Source: Phaeosaccion multiseriatum
Lineage: Eukaryota; Ochrophyta, other classes
Assembly: GCA_965112735.1 (NCBI GenBank)
Contig: OZ218960.1
Span: 1,240,001-1,304,000 of the forward strand
Direction: 5' to 3'
DNA length: 64,000 nt
A program made the translations under genes and the position numbers. Positions 1 through 11,979 of this stretch are shown here, piece after piece. How positions within the stretch are numbered: position 1 is the first letter of the stretch; each line of letters begins with the position of its first letter. The notes beneath the pieces were generated by a model. The model ran no database searches. It was not told the origin of the DNA and was given only the letters and a program-made list of their open reading frames with translations.

Positions 1-203
1 TGTGGTGCTGGGGGTTTGTAGTGCTTCCGTGGTGAAGAAGAGAGAGAGAGAGGGAAAGAGAAGGGAGATGGCAGGGGACGGGGGGGGGGGGCACTATCCC
101 GGGTGGGCCGTGCGGCAGGGACCCAAACGTGATAGGCAGGGACCCAAACAAGATAGTATGGAGAGTCCGCATAGCCCCCCCGGGGGTGTTATGTAAGGCT
201 TAC

Positions 204-314
204 ATGGGCGGCTTGCTTCTTCCTGTCAGTGATGGTGCGCGCTTCGATCTCGCTCTTGGTGATCTCTCCCTTGTAGTAAAGGTCCTCCAGCTTGGCGGCA
301 CTGAGAAGGCAAAC

Positions 315-346
<32 letters not shown>

Positions 347-1444
347 CACACGCACATACACACGAAGAGGAGGACAGATGTGATGAGCCGGGATCCCAAG
401 ACCTCCTACACCCTGACCCTGACCCTGACCCTGACCCTGACCCTGACCCTCACCCCCACCCTGAAGCCTCAAGAGAGAGCCCTGCTACGAGCCTCAGCTT
501 TAAGCCTCAAAACCCCGGGGGGAGGGCCGGAGGGGCCTCTGCAGAGAGATGAGATGAGAAGAAGAGATGAGGCGCTCTCATGTTCTGTCTCTCCCTCCCT
601 CCCCCCCCCCCTCCTCTCTCTCTCCCTCTCCTTCTCCCTCTCTCTCTCTCTCTCTCTCTCTGCCTCCTTCCCTCCCCCCATCCCTCCCTTCCTCCCTCTG
701 CCCGTTCCTCTCTCTCTCTCTCTCTCTCTCTCCCTGTCTCTCCCTCTCTCTCTCTCTCTCTCTGACCTTGGGGGTGCCCCCAGTGCGATGATGCGCTCAA
801 CGTTCTGCAGCAGTTTGGCGCAGCGCACAAAGTACACGGCGTTTCCGTTCTCGTTGTGGGCTCCATCGGGGCGCTCCACCTGGGGGGATGGCAGTGGATG
901 GAGGTGACAGCAAATGAGAGAGATTGCGATTGTACCTCTTTCTCCTTCCCTCTCTTTTAGCACCGTGAGGGGTGTGTGTGTGGGTCTCCCTCCCTCCCTC
1001 CACCTGCCCCTGGCCTCGACCCTTTTACCCTTCTTGATGTGAGTCTCCCTCCCTCCCTCCCTCCACCTGCCCCTGGCCCTGGCCTTGGCCTCGACCCATA
1101 TACCCTTACTTGATGACCCATATACCCTTACTTGATAGTCCTCCAATGCGGCGATGAGGATCCAGTTGAGCTGCAGAGCCACGTGAATGCTCTGCTGACA
1201 GATGACCAACGCAAACTTCTCTAGGGCCATGTTGGAGACGTCTGCCTCTATGTGAATCACCATATGCGCCAGCTGAGGGAGGTAGAATTCGACTCCGTTG
1301 AAGACGGTACGTGAGTTTGAGTTCTCCATGAGCTGGTCTGTAACGGCTTTGATGACGTCCTTATCCTTGCGATTGGCCCAGATGAAGGACACCACGACAC
1401 GCATGTCGAGGTTTCCGCTGCTGTCCACGAGCTTGCGGAATAGC
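204..1444 (-). CDS. Phosphatidylinositol 4-kinase-like protein, internal exons (partial; 3' part lies off the window)
   Basis: Three minus-strand exons join in phase: 1444-1132, 879-767 and 300-204, each bounded by AG acceptors and GT donors (GTAAGG, GTCAGA, GTAAGC). The peptide contains the stretch GVEFYLPQLAHMVIH followed by ALEKFALVICQQSIHVALQ and NWILIAALEDYQ, which resembles the helical/lipid-kinase-unique region of class III PI 4-kinases (PLP..FYLPQL, S.H.ALQ..W). These enzymes phosphorylate phosphatidylinositol at position 4 on Golgi or plasma membranes. The catalytic kinase domain would lie left of base 1 and is not seen, so kinase activity cannot be confirmed here. The introns between these exons hold TC/GGA-rich simple repeats and a CTGACC hexamer array near 410-450. 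The 5' exons were not found. A PI3K-type relative or a non-kinase helical-repeat protein is the alternative. Confidence 0.55.
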
Positions 1445-3594
1445 CTTTTGGGGGTGGGGTAGGGTGTTGTGGGGGGGGGGGGGGTTGTTCGCGTATGTGT
1501 GTGTGGGTGGGGGAGGGGCAGGGAGGAAAGGAGAGAGGGCGAAAGAGGGGAGACAAAAGAGGGCGTAAGAGATCGAAGAGAGAGATCGAAGAGAGGGAGT
1601 GAGGGAGAGAGAGAGAAGGAGTAGTTGAGTAAGAGAGGAAGGAATGAAGACGATGAAGCATTGAGTAGTTGAGTAAGAGAGGAAGGAATGAAGACGATGA
1701 AGCATTGAGTAGTTGAGTAAGAGAGGAAGGAATGAAGACGATGAAGCTAAGCATTGTGTCGTCGACTGATTCCCAAGAGAGCCTGAACTGCCAACAGCAG
1801 CAGGTAGCCACGCGGGCAGTCCCTCGTTGAAGAAAAGATCAGCATGAGTACCCCCGTTCCAAGGGAGAGCCGACCATCAAGCTTCAGGAGACAGGACGGC
1901 TGTTCCCCCCCCCCCCCCCCTCCCGTTCCGAGGGTCGCGAAGCGACCAACCCACATCTCAGGGAGCAGAGAGCGGCGACAATCGCCGCCTTGCCTCCATG
2001 CGACGACCCCCCTCAGCCCCTCTGGTTCAGCCCTCTGGCTGCACTGCAAATTGACTGCCCGTAGTGTGCTATCTTATCCCTCCTTTCCTTGTCCTTCCCC
2101 GACTCACTCTGCGTCTACTCCGTCGGCTGGCACGGTGCCCCCTCCCGCTGCTGCTCCTGCTGCTGCCGCGGTGCTCGCCATGGCAGAGCAATAGGGCGGA
2201 GAGTAGAGACTACCCTGGCTCAGATGCTTCAGTCAGTCCGGTCTGGCTGAATGCGAGAGAGGGTTCGCTTCTTTCGAAGGGGAATCTCTGGTGCGGTTCC
2301 TTTCGTTGAGGTAACTCCTCTGCTGCTGGGGCAGGGTTTGGGGCTCTGAATGATGTACTGGCTTACCGAAAAGCCTCCCACCTAACCACTCCACGCTCTC
2401 GTTAGCTGCTCCTCCAGCTAATCATCCTGCTGTGTGTGCTGCCACACTTGCTAGTTGTTTTGTCCCGCGTCAGCAGATTCAGCAGGAAGAGGAATTTGAC
2501 GAACCGGGGTTGGAAGGAGGAACAGGAGAGAGACACACAGTCAGGCTTAGTGGGACAACGACTCCAAGCACAATGCTGTGTTGGGTACGCTCGCTGGTGG
2601 TCAATGATGGGATATTGTGATGGACAGGGAGGAGAAAAGGGATGGAACGCGGGAGAGAGCGAGTGGGTCGAGAACACAAGAATTTGTGCGTAAAAGTGGG
2701 GTGTGACGCACGAGACCAGGACCCACTCGTCCACAAGAAGGATCCCACACTCCTCCTCCACCGCTACTTGTGCTAAGCCCTCACCAACACGTTCCACTCT
2801 TGCGATGAATTCTGTGCAAGGACACCAAAACGGCTTAAGCTGAAACTGAAACTGCCCGTATGCCTGACATGCCCAGCACCCCCCCGGGTTTCATCTCCCG
2901 ATCATCGTAGCTGCAAACGATCCAAACAGCACTTTTTTTGAGCAGCGAGGCAAGGAGGAAGACCAACCGCCGGTGCCCCACCGCCTCACCTCTCTGTGTG
3001 CTTCACTTTAGTCGGTATGCAGTGCCTTTTGCAAAGCAGCAGCGGCAGCTCCAGCAGCGGTACAAGTCGAAGAAGTCTCGACAAGTTTTGAACTGGACAA
3101 ACTCCCTCGTCGCGGCTTGAGCGCTCTACCTGGAGGTGAGGTGGCCAGAAAATGCACCTCTAGATCACCGTGCTACATGAGGCAGAGTACTGACCCCAGC
3201 GGCGACCTTTGGGCCCGCTCCAATCGTCTATTCTCCCTCCTCTGAGTGTGGAAAGGGGCCGAAGGAAACGTGGCCATCTCGATAGCATTGCTTTTGCTTG
3301 CGGCTGCCGCGCCCTTGAGGCAACCCCTCTGCAGTCACACCCTTGATATTCCTGCCTCTACCCTCCCTCTTACACGTCGCCTTTCCTCCCGCCCCTTGTT
3401 TGCTCAGGGCCAACGGGCGTCGACAGCGCAGGAGGTATACTAGCACAAAGTCAGTTTTGTTTTTGTACAGCAGCAAGCAGGACATCCTTGGAGGCCGATC
3501 CGAAGTGTGCCTGCGTATTGAGCTGCTGATGCCAATCGGCTAGACCCTTAGGCGAACACGTTGGATTAGAGGTAGTGCTCGGCGCCGTGGGAAC
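1445..3594. other. No confidently modelled gene; probably 5' part of the kinase gene plus intergenic DNA
   Basis: This 2.1 kb lies between the minus-strand kinase exons and the plus-strand oxidoreductase. It includes a threefold tandem repeat of about 42 bp around 1622-1745 (GTAGTTGAGTAAGAGAGGAA core) and a C-homopolymer near 1905. Short open frames on both strands (for example minus 2402-2797) have no recognisable family. Upstream kinase exons may lie here, but no set of splice sites gave a convincing peptide. Confidence 0.4.
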
Positions 3595-5960
3595 ATGAAG
3601 ACGACAACGCGGCGAGGGGTCATCGTGGGAGTCCTTGGGCTCACGGGAGGAGGCGGCTCATGCACGGGAATAAACAGGGCAGGTGGAGTCATTGGAGTAG
3701 CAGCAACAACAGCAGTAGCAGCAGCAGGATCAGTGGGGGTTCACACACCACAAGGAAGGGCACGCGGAGGAAGGGGTGCAATGGCCGGACGGAGTGTGGT
3801 GGCAGCTTTCCAGGCTACCCCAGCCACACGCAAGGATGGACTACGCACCAGCTCAGGGAGGCTCACAGCGCCCCCGAGAGGAGGAGGAGGTGGGGTGGGT
3901 GGGAGGGTAACAAGAGGGCGAAGTGAGACGTGGGCACATAAATGCAACAGCAGCGGCAGCAGCAGGAGGAGCAGCCGAGGCAGTGGTAGTCGGCAGCGGC
4001 CTTCGGCAGTAGTCATGGATGCATCATCAGAATCAGTAGGAGGAGAGACTGGAAGATCGGGTCGGAGGAGAAGGGGGGGAATGGGGCTGCCCAAGATCGT
4101 ATCTGCGTCGGGCCTTCGCGCCTTTGCACGGAGGAGCACCAAGAATGAGCTGAACCAAGGGGTAAGTAAGTCGCTCTCGCGGAGATGATGAGCCAACACG
4201 CCCTGCAGGCTTGCAGGGTTATACATTGGGCCATCTTTACTGGGCCCCACAGTTGTGGTGCCTCTTGCCTCATCCGTCTTCTCTTCTCTCTTACCACCAA
4301 AAGACTTGTAGGGCTTTGCATGTAACACGTGTGCTTCGTACGTATTACATTCCCTCGTCGTCACCCCCCGCCGCAGACACATGCAGCAGTAACGGCGGCA
4401 GCAGTCGGAGCAGGAAGGCTGGCAGCCATCGATGGCAAGCGCGGCACGCTTACTCAGGACGACCGAGTGTCCCTGTCCGACCCCGCTGCGGCTACTTCCA
4501 AGTACATCTCACTGGACGTGTCTCTGGACCAAAGAGTGACCCCACAGCCCGTCAACCCGGGGCTCTTCGCGTTCAGGTGTGTGTGTGTGTGTGTAGAACT
4601 TTTTATCTGCTTGCCTTTCTCGCTTCACTACTCGCTCACTCACTGCTCACTCACTCACTCATCCACTCACTCATCCACTCACTCACTCACTCACTCACTC
4701 ATCCACTCACTCACTCACTCACTCACTCACTCACTCACTCACTCATCCACTCACTCATTCACTCACTCACTCACTCACTCATCCACTCACTCATCCACTC
4801 ACTCACTCACTCACTCACTCACTCACTCACTCATCCACTCACTCATCCACTCACTTACTCACTCACTCACTCACTCACTCACTCACTCACTCATCCACTC
4901 ACCCTTTGACTTTTCAAGCGTGCGTGGCGTGTGTGTAGCACCCCGCTGTTTTGTGTCCAAAAGAGTCCCACCCTTGCTCGTTTGCGATATTGAGCTGAGC
5001 TCACCCGAACTCTCTGTCCCTGAGTCTTTCTCTCTCTGCTGTATTCCTCAACGCTCTCTCTCTCCCCCGCCCTTCTGCTACGTCCCGTGCTTTCCACCAC
5101 CACCACCATCACCACCGCCTCCACCATCACCACCGCCGCCACCACCATCACCACCGCCGCCACCACCACCACCATTACCACCACCTCCACCATCTCCGCC
5201 ACCACTACCACCACCACCACGTTCACCACTTGACAGTTTCAGTATACTGCTGCTGAGCGTGGTTGCCGTTCTGGCAAGGGTCCCTCTCTTCCTGGGCTCA
5301 GCTCGGAACGTTCTTGATGACGCCTTGGGGACAGGCGGCTTGGGGGGGACGGTCGACGCCATCGCCCAGAAGCTGACAGGACCTTCGGGCTGGTGGGGTG
5401 AGGTAGCGTATCGGAAGAGGGTCATGCTGGGCAGACTAGCAGCGTGGGGAGACGGGTGGAAGATGGGCTGGGAGCGCAGGTTTGGGCCAGAGCAGGAGCA
5501 GCTACCCTCGGACTCTTGGTCCGTGTGTGTGTTGGAGGAGAGGGAGAAGCTTGGGCCCAAGTACATTCGCTACCGTTTCTCTCTGCCTGGCCCTAACTTG
5601 GTGCTTCCCCTGGAGTTGGGGCAGGAGCTCACTCTTTGTGGGCTGGACAGCAATGACCAGGCGACTTATGCCAGCTTCCCTCCCATCAGCAACCGCTCCG
5701 CCCTGGGCTATTTCGAAGTGGTGGTGGAGCGGAATAGGGAAAACACGGGCACGTCAAGTCAGCGCACTTTCACGGAGATGCTAAGGAAATTGGCCGTCGG
5801 TGAGTAAGGGGAGGAGGAAGAGGAGGAGGGGCGGAGGAGGAGAAGGAGGGAGAGGGGGCGGGGGGGAGGAGGTGGTGGTTGTCGCTGCCGGGGGGTGGAC
5901 GGACGGCAGGAAGGAAGGAACGTAGGAATGCAGACGGGGCGAGGATTGAAAAGCCACAAA

Positions 5961-6027
<67 letters not shown>

Positions 6028-7520
6028 CTCCCTCACTCTTACACCTCGCCTCCCTCCCAAACACAAACTCAAACTCAAACTGGGACCTCTACTCTCCTCA
6101 GGTGACGAGCTTGCGGTCAAGCCCGGCCGCTCAGCGCTCGTCTACAAGGGGCCGACGGACGCGCCAGTAACGGACGTTGTTATGATCTCCAGCGGCCTGG
6201 GCATCGTTCCCATGCTGCAGCTGGTACGTGGGAGGAGAGAAAGAGAAGAGTAGAGAAGGGAGAGAGTGTACACACGAGGCGTGATGCACCGATGCGGCTC
6301 TGTCGATACGTATGTCGATACATACGTAGGCTTACATGGGGTGGGAGCGCGCGGACGAGAGAATGCAGGGGAGGCGGGGGGTGCTCTTTCACTCCCGCCT
6401 TGAGTGTGTGTGTTGTTCATTTTCGATGAACAAAAGTTTTGACGTACCTCCCTCCCTCCCTCCACCCCTCCCTCCACCCCTCCCTCCCTCGCTCCCTCCC
6501 TCCCTCCCTCCCTCCCTCCCCCCCTCCCTCCCTCCCTCCCTCCCTCCCTCCCTCCCTCCCTCCCTCCCTCCCTCCCTCCCTCCCTCCCTCCCTCCCTCCC
6601 TCCCTCCCTCCCTCCCTCCCTCCCTCCCTCCCTCCCTCCCTCCCCAGACGGGCGAGCTCCTGCCCAGCAGAGAGAGCAGCGTGAACACCGCCACGGTCAT
6701 ATGGATGAACGAGCACAATGAGGACTTCACGCTGTATGACCGGCTCGAGAGTGTGAGTCATCACTGACGGGCCTCATCTGTCATCATTCTTTCCTCTTCC
6801 TGCTTCTTGACGTACAGCTCATTCTTTGCGCCGGCTGTGGCTGTGTTGGCTGATGTTTGGGAGGAGACGAATGCGGTTCTCTCTACCTCTATCTTACGGG
6901 CTTTGTTTGCCTCATTTGCCTCCCTGTATGAGACGACAAAGCCCACGGACCTGTACTCTCTTCTCGAACACAAGTCCTCTCCACTCCCTCCCCACCTACT
7001 CACAGTGGTCCTCTCCCCTTGTTGCTCACTCACTCACCTCATGCTGTTGTGTGTATCTACGCGCAGCTCTTCTACAAGTACAACAGCAAGCTTGATGTGT
7101 CTTGCATCATCGAGAGAGACCTCTTCGGGCACAACCTCGCCTCCAATGAGCAGGTAGGTATTGTAGTTGGTGATGCAGCAGCAGCTAGAGCATTCGTATT
7201 GATGCGTGAGGTTCCCGTCTCACTCACTCACTCACTCACTCACTCACTCACTCACTCACTCGCTCACTCACTCACTCATCAATTACGTCTTTGCTTTCAT
7301 CCCTGTGCGTTTTGGTGGCCCTGCTGGACCCCCTCCCTTCGCGCCCCCCCCCCCTCGACCCTGCTCCCTGCCTGCTTCGTGTCTGTAGCTGCGTGAGGCG
7401 GTGCCTCCCTTCGAGATGGGCACCATGGCCGTCGTTTCCGGGCCGGACTACTTCACCAGGAAGGTGGAGGAGTACCTCACTCGCCTGGGCTATCCGGAGA
7501 ACGTCATCGTGTCCATGTAG
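3595..7520 (+). CDS. FAD/NAD(P)-binding oxidoreductase (ferredoxin/cytochrome b5 reductase-like), 7 exons
   Basis: Exons 3595-4161, 4377-4576, 5243-5799, 6102-6223, 6648-6752, 7067-7153 and 7389-7520 join in frame and give about 589 residues. The core has an FAD-binding barrel (RYRFSLPG, then LELGQELTLCGL), an NAD(P)-binding half with ISSGLGIVPMLQL (the family's GxGxxP nucleotide loop), and ends with MAVVSGPDYFTRKVEEYL, like the terminal SGP motif of ferredoxin reductases. It should move electrons from NAD(P)H through FAD to a partner that the sequence does not reveal. The N-terminal 250 residues are low-complexity (Gly/Arg/Ser) with one hydrophobic stretch at the exon 2/3 junction (ILLLSVVAVLARVPLFLG), possibly a membrane anchor. 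Introns are almost pure microsatellite. The later exons are firm; exon 1 and the start codon are less sure. Confidence 0.7.
4630..4909. repeat. (CACT)n tetranucleotide microsatellite
   Basis: About 280 bp of CACT units with scattered ATCC variants fills intron 2 of the oxidoreductase gene, followed by a (CCA)n stretch at 5095-5220 before the acceptor. Confidence 0.95.
6439..6646. repeat. (CCCT)n tetranucleotide microsatellite acting as an extended polypyrimidine tract
   Basis: About 205 bp of nearly perfect CCCT units runs directly into the CCCCAG acceptor at 6647, so the array is itself the pyrimidine tract of the exon 5 splice site. Confidence 0.95.
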
Positions 7521-8330
7521 AGCGTAGAGAGGAGAGGAGTTGAAAGAGGGGGGCACACGGCCAACCTCAAACTCAAAATCAAAGCCTTGTTGGCTCCTTG
7601 GCTCCTTCCCTTCTTTTGAGTGGGATGGCAGTGGATGGCAATGGAGGGGTGGAGGGGGCTTTAAATGAGAAGGTTGATGGGATTTGATTTGTGTGGGCAA
7701 GAGAGGTTGCATGGTCAGAGAGAGAGGGAGGGAGGGTGAAGGGGAGATTACACGAGTCTTGAGTGAAATGACGGAGGGAGGGCCACCTCAGCAGGCTGGA
7801 TGCTGTGTGTGCGTGTGCGTGCGTGTGCCGCAGGTGCGTTCAACGCACTATGCACTATCGTGTGTGCGTACAGGAGGAAAGGGAGCGAGGGGAGGTTTCT
7901 TTCCTTCGCTTCTTGAGTGGAGGCTGGCCACACCATGGCTGGCACATGAGGAAGAGGGAGGGGGAGGGGTTTTACGAAGAGGGCGGGCGTACAGATGGCG
8001 ACAGATGGGCGTGGATGTAGGGGAGAGGGGAGGGGAGGAAAGTGCCTGCATGTAGCCGAGGTACACCCAGAGCGCCTCTGGCGAGAGTCAGCAGCCCGAG
8101 CGGCAGGCGAGAGGGTGCCAACATTGCGCATGACCCCGGGCGGAAGAGAATGGAAGGAGGTTTGTTTCTTAAATTGCTCACGTTATTAGACTTGATGAAA
8201 GGGTCAAGGGCTTCCATGATACACAGACATACATACATACATACATACATACATACATACACATACAAATAGTACAGAGGTTGACCCAAGTCCAAACCCA
8301 ATATAGACGGGAAGGGAAGTTCAGAGTTCT
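7521..8330. other. Tail-to-tail intergenic region
   Basis: The region separates the stop of the plus-strand oxidoreductase from the stop of minus-strand coiled-coil gene A. It holds a (CATA)n run at 8228-8263 and no open frame that resembles a protein. It should contain both 3' UTRs. Confidence 0.6.
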
Positions 8331-8563
8331 CTACCCAGTAGGAGCAAGCGCTTCGAGAGCATGGACCCTCTTCCCCAGCTCCTCGAGCGAGGCTCGAAGC
8401 TCCTGGACAGAGGCACGTGTCTCTGTTTTGAAGCCCTGCTGCTCCTCCAACAGAGTCTTGCGCGTCTCGTCCGCAACTCCCACCTGCTTGTCGAAGCGCT
8501 GACCGAGCTCCGACAGGTCGGTCGCCATTCCTTCGGCAAGGACCTTCACCTCTGAAAGCAAGG

Positions 8564-8599
<36 letters not shown>

Positions 8600-8934
8600 C
8601 ACAAGCCAGCATGAGCGAGATGTACGTACCGCACACATCTAAAGTGGTGGAGGTTGCTCGCCTGCGGCGGTGGACGAGAGGTACCTCTCGTCCAGTGCTT
8701 TCACAGCGTTCTCCTCAATATGAGCGCTGGACTTGGCCAGCAGCGTTGCCTTGGCAATCTCCTTATAGGCGCGGATGGGGTGCTCAACGTAGGAGCCAGG
8801 GTCCGACGTGATCTTCTCGATCTCTTGCTCCTGTTTTCGTGAGAGGAAGTGCGTCAAGTGGAGGAAGAGGAGTCGAAGCAAGGCGGAGTGAGGCACACAT
8901 AAAGACGAAGACACGTCGCTCCTCTTCCTACACA

Positions 8935-8965
<31 letters not shown>

Positions 8966-9386
8966 CGAGAAGTCCTACTCTTTATACGTATTCCTCCCCT
9001 CTTCCTTACCGCGACGTTTGGGTCCATTGTCTGGGCCATGAGGCCCAGCCATTCCTTCAGCGAAGCTTCCGCGTCGGCCCTCTCGAGCTGAGCTTTGTTG
9101 AGGTTTCTCTGCAGCATGTCAAGAGCGGAGGGAAAAGGTGCAGGGGTCGACTCAGCACAAACACCAACAGGCTTGGCTCTCCTCAGCTCCAACAACAACG
9201 CACCTCAACGCTCACCCTACTCGCAGCGCGGATAGCCTCGGCATGGCGGGTCGCCAGCGCGGTCTCCCTCTCCTCAGAGTCGCCCTGCTGCTTGTCGCTC
9301 GCGAGAAAGAGCTCAAAGCCCCCGGCGTCTCCACCGCCGGCCTCCTCGCCCTGCGAAGGAAACATGTATTCACTCTCCCCGCCCAT
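8331..9386 (-). CDS. Coiled-coil protein, paralog A of the cluster
   Basis: Exons 9386-9216, 9108-9010, 8830-8662 and 8551-8331 give about 219 residues in frame. The order is an acidic N-terminus (FELFLAS), a conserved 33-residue exon (LERADAEASLKEWLGLM), a segment EKITSDP..AYKEIAK, then LDERYLSSTAAG, then a heptad-rich coiled coil beginning EVKVLAEGMATDLSELGQRF. The same parts recur in B and C, so the gene is real even though I recognise no family. The last intron has a GC donor (CAG|GCGAGC) where B and C have GTGCGC; without splicing there the protein stops after 14 further codons. The intron separating AK from the next segment in B and C is absent here. It is head to head with the J-domain gene, 139 bp away. 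No catalytic motif, signal peptide or membrane segment was seen; a structural or adaptor role is only a guess. Confidence 0.65.
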
Positions 9387-9525
9387 TGCTTCGTTCGGCT
9401 TTACGCGAGGGAGGGAAGATGGATTTTCACTTCTGGGCTACCTTTTGTCAAAAGGTCACCCCCGCAAAAGGGCTCTGCACTTTTTTTGTTCTTTCTCTCG
9501 GCTTTTTCTCTCCCTACCCTCCCCC
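9387..9525. promoter_or_regulatory. Probable bidirectional promoter between gene A and the J-domain gene
   Basis: Only 139 bp separate the two divergent start codons. The interval has a T-rich block (9481-9510) and pyrimidine tracts but no element I can name. The arrangement repeats at 16076-16226 between the paralogous pair. Confidence 0.4.
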
Positions 9526-11493
9526 ATGCCTCCTCTGGTGCCTGAATCGAGGCTCAAAGAGGCGTCTCGCATCCTCTACAGTCAAGGGGAGGAGCACTCC
9601 ACTCTGCTCGCTGCGACCGAGCTGCTCTTGGGAGGTGGAGACTCTTTGGAGAGGCCAGGCTCAGGGCCGCAGGTGGATGCTTCCGTCCTTCTGACGAGGA
9701 TGGTGAAGCAGCTTCAGCAGGATCCCTACCTCACTCTGGGGATAGACGCGTGCGCGGAGCCTAAGCACATCAAAGCCGCATACCACAGGTGTGTGTGTAC
9801 CTTTGCGCATTTTGCTAAATTTCACCAGAAAAGGCACTTTAAATCAAAAAGCTCAACGCAGGCAGACGACTTCTCTGCACCCTGATGGCACGTGTGGCAC
9901 AGATTGGCGAGGCGCTATCACCCGGACAGGAATGGAGTGGCGACTGGCGCAGCAGCGCCCCTCTTCGACCTCGTCAAGTGCGCGTACAACACCCTGTCCA
10001 ACCAAGACACCCGGAAAGCTTGGGATAGCGCACGGCAGAGTGAGAAGGCAGAGAGAGACAGGCTCCTCCGGCGCAGCTCCACGGGGGGAGTATGGAGCAG
10101 GAGTTGCTCAGCAGGCACCCGCACGGCAGGGGTTGTCCGTGAGTCGAGCAATGGCGACAGTCATGCCCATGGTGGTCGTCTTCGGAACACAGGCAGCGAG
10201 GACCACCACCCCGTCCCCGTGCCCAACGCAGCGGTAGGGTCAACGCCTCCTCTGAAGCCTACAACAGAGACGAGACCAGGAGAGGCAGCACGCGAGTCTC
10301 TCAGTACGACTTCCCATGCCCCGCACATGGCCTCGCGCTCTTCGATGGCCCCTCCAGCCTTCCCAGCGAGATCGGTGCCAAGCGACTCTTCAGAGCAGGC
10401 TCGGCGTCCAGTGACGGCAGCAGGAAGGGAGGAGTATGGGGAGAGGAGAAGAGCGGAGAACAGTGCGCAAGGAGCAGGAGAACGAGGAGGAGGGGGGCGA
10501 CCAGGAGGAGCAGGAGGAGAAGAACGAGCAGGAGCCCTTGGTGCGCGTACCGAGAGCGCTTGCGCGGGCACGGCACACCAGCATACGAAGAAGCCAGACA
10601 TTTTGGCCACCAATATGGAGCGGTGTGATCATATGCTAGCCCAAGGGAAAGAGCGGGCCTCAGGACATCGCAATCTGTCCCTTCAGCAACCGCCGACGAG
10701 AGTGCCCCGGCCATTCGCCTCTCTCAACGCCCATGTTACAAAGCGACACTTGCTAAGGGAGCACCCGGCACGGACATCGCCCGTCATTGCCATCATCGGG
10801 CCAGGTGATAAGATGGAGGTCTTGCAGCAGGGCGGGTCAAGTCCTTACTCTCTTCGCGCAGGGGCGAATTCCAATGGGAAGGCAGTCGAGGGGACAGTGT
10901 CGTCAGGCGAGGCAGGGGAGGAGCAAACCGAGGAGTGCTGGCTGCGAGTTCGCCTGGCTGGACAGGGGGCGAAGGAGGGCACGACGGGTTGGTGCTTGAG
11001 TCAGGAAGCACAGGGAGCGAGCGGGGCAGCGGAACCCTTCGTTCTTGTCTCCCACGAAGACGGCAGCAACTGCAACACGAGGGAGGAGGAGGAGAAGAAG
11101 AAGAAGAAGGAGGAGGAGGAGGAGCAGCAGCAGCAGCAGAGGCACTCCTCGTGCGCGCTACCGCACGTTCCACCTACTCTTGGGTATCGTGAAGAGGGCC
11201 ATGTCAACAGCCAAGAGCATGAAAGCCGTACCGACGCTCCGGCCAGGAGGACCTCTTGTCCCAACAGCTGCCACCTTCGGGTTTCAAGCTGCAGCAGAGG
11301 TGGCTCGAGTGCTACAGTCAGTGCTACGGCAGCACCGGACGGTCTCCACCACCCCTCGGGCGAGCCTCATGCATCAAGTTGCCGCCCACGAGCGAAAGCA
11401 GCTGCGCCTTCCCAGGAGGAAGCAAACGAGGGCGTGATTTGTCGCTCTGTTCGCTACATGGCGGCCTTTGTGCAACCACCGTGGAAGTATTGA
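9526..11493 (+). CDS. J-domain protein with C-terminal SH3b-like domain
   Basis: Two exons, 9526-9788 and 9903-11493, give about 617 residues. A J domain spans roughly residues 60-135: DPYLTLGIDACAEPKHIKAAYHR continues across the intron into LARRYHPDRNG, with the Hsp70-stimulating HPD at about 94-96, then YNTLSNQDTRKAWD. A long Ser/Arg/Glu-rich linker follows. Around residues 365-460 an SH3b-like segment reads VTKRHLLREHP, GPGDKMEVLQQ, CWLRVRLAG and GTTGWCLSQ, the usual R..P, GD.vevl, W.kV and GW positions of this fold. A role as an Hsp70 co-chaperone directed to a substrate by the SH3b-like part is inferred from the domains. The 3' third is repetitive (GAG/CAG), and other frames are open across it, so the C-terminus is uncertain. 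Gene A is its divergent neighbour. Confidence 0.65.
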
Positions 11494-11979
11494 GCAACCA
11501 TCGTGGAAGTACTGTGCAACCACCGTGCAAGTATTGAGGAGTGTATCTCGCCTCACCGAACCGAAAAGCAGCCGTTGTGGCTGGGAGGAGCCGACTAACG
11601 AGCTGTTGTACCATGCCAGCTCAGCATACTCGGGCGAGCAGGCAAGAGCGCGAGTGCGTTTCTTTAGGGGGGATGGGGAGTCGAGCAGCCGAAGAAGCAA
11701 AGAGGAAGGCTTGAGCCTAGGAACTACACTTCCCTTTAGCGTCAGCCCTTATAACATTAATCTGTCCGTTGACTTTTCTAACCACCCATTGGAGTACTGT
11801 ACTGGGCAGGAGCGCGCCTTGGCGTTGGCGAGTCTGCTCCCGATAGCCTCCTCCCTTGGGGAATGAATGGCTGCTGCTCTGCCTGAGTCGGAGATCCCGA
11901 GCTCCCTCTGGCGCCGGTCACTCCAGGCGAAACTGCCGCACCGACCAGCCTTCTTCCCTTTAATTAAAGCATGTGCATC
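11494..11979. other. Tail-to-tail intergenic region
   Basis: Between the stop of the J-domain gene and the stop of gene B. A short tandem repeat (CAACCACCGTGGAAGTATTG-type, four copies) lies at 11473-11537, straddling the J-domain gene's stop codon. No further coding signal seen. Confidence 0.5.

Noticed and set aside
3936-4020. tRNA or small RNA near GCA/GCAG-rich DNA
   Set aside because: No cloverleaf or TTCGA loop could be drawn here, and no tRNA was found elsewhere in the window by eye.
4611-4920. Repetitive [13 protein letters not shown] peptide that seemed part of the oxidoreductase
   Set aside because: It is the (CACT)n intron; splicing from 4576 to 5243 keeps the frame and removes it.
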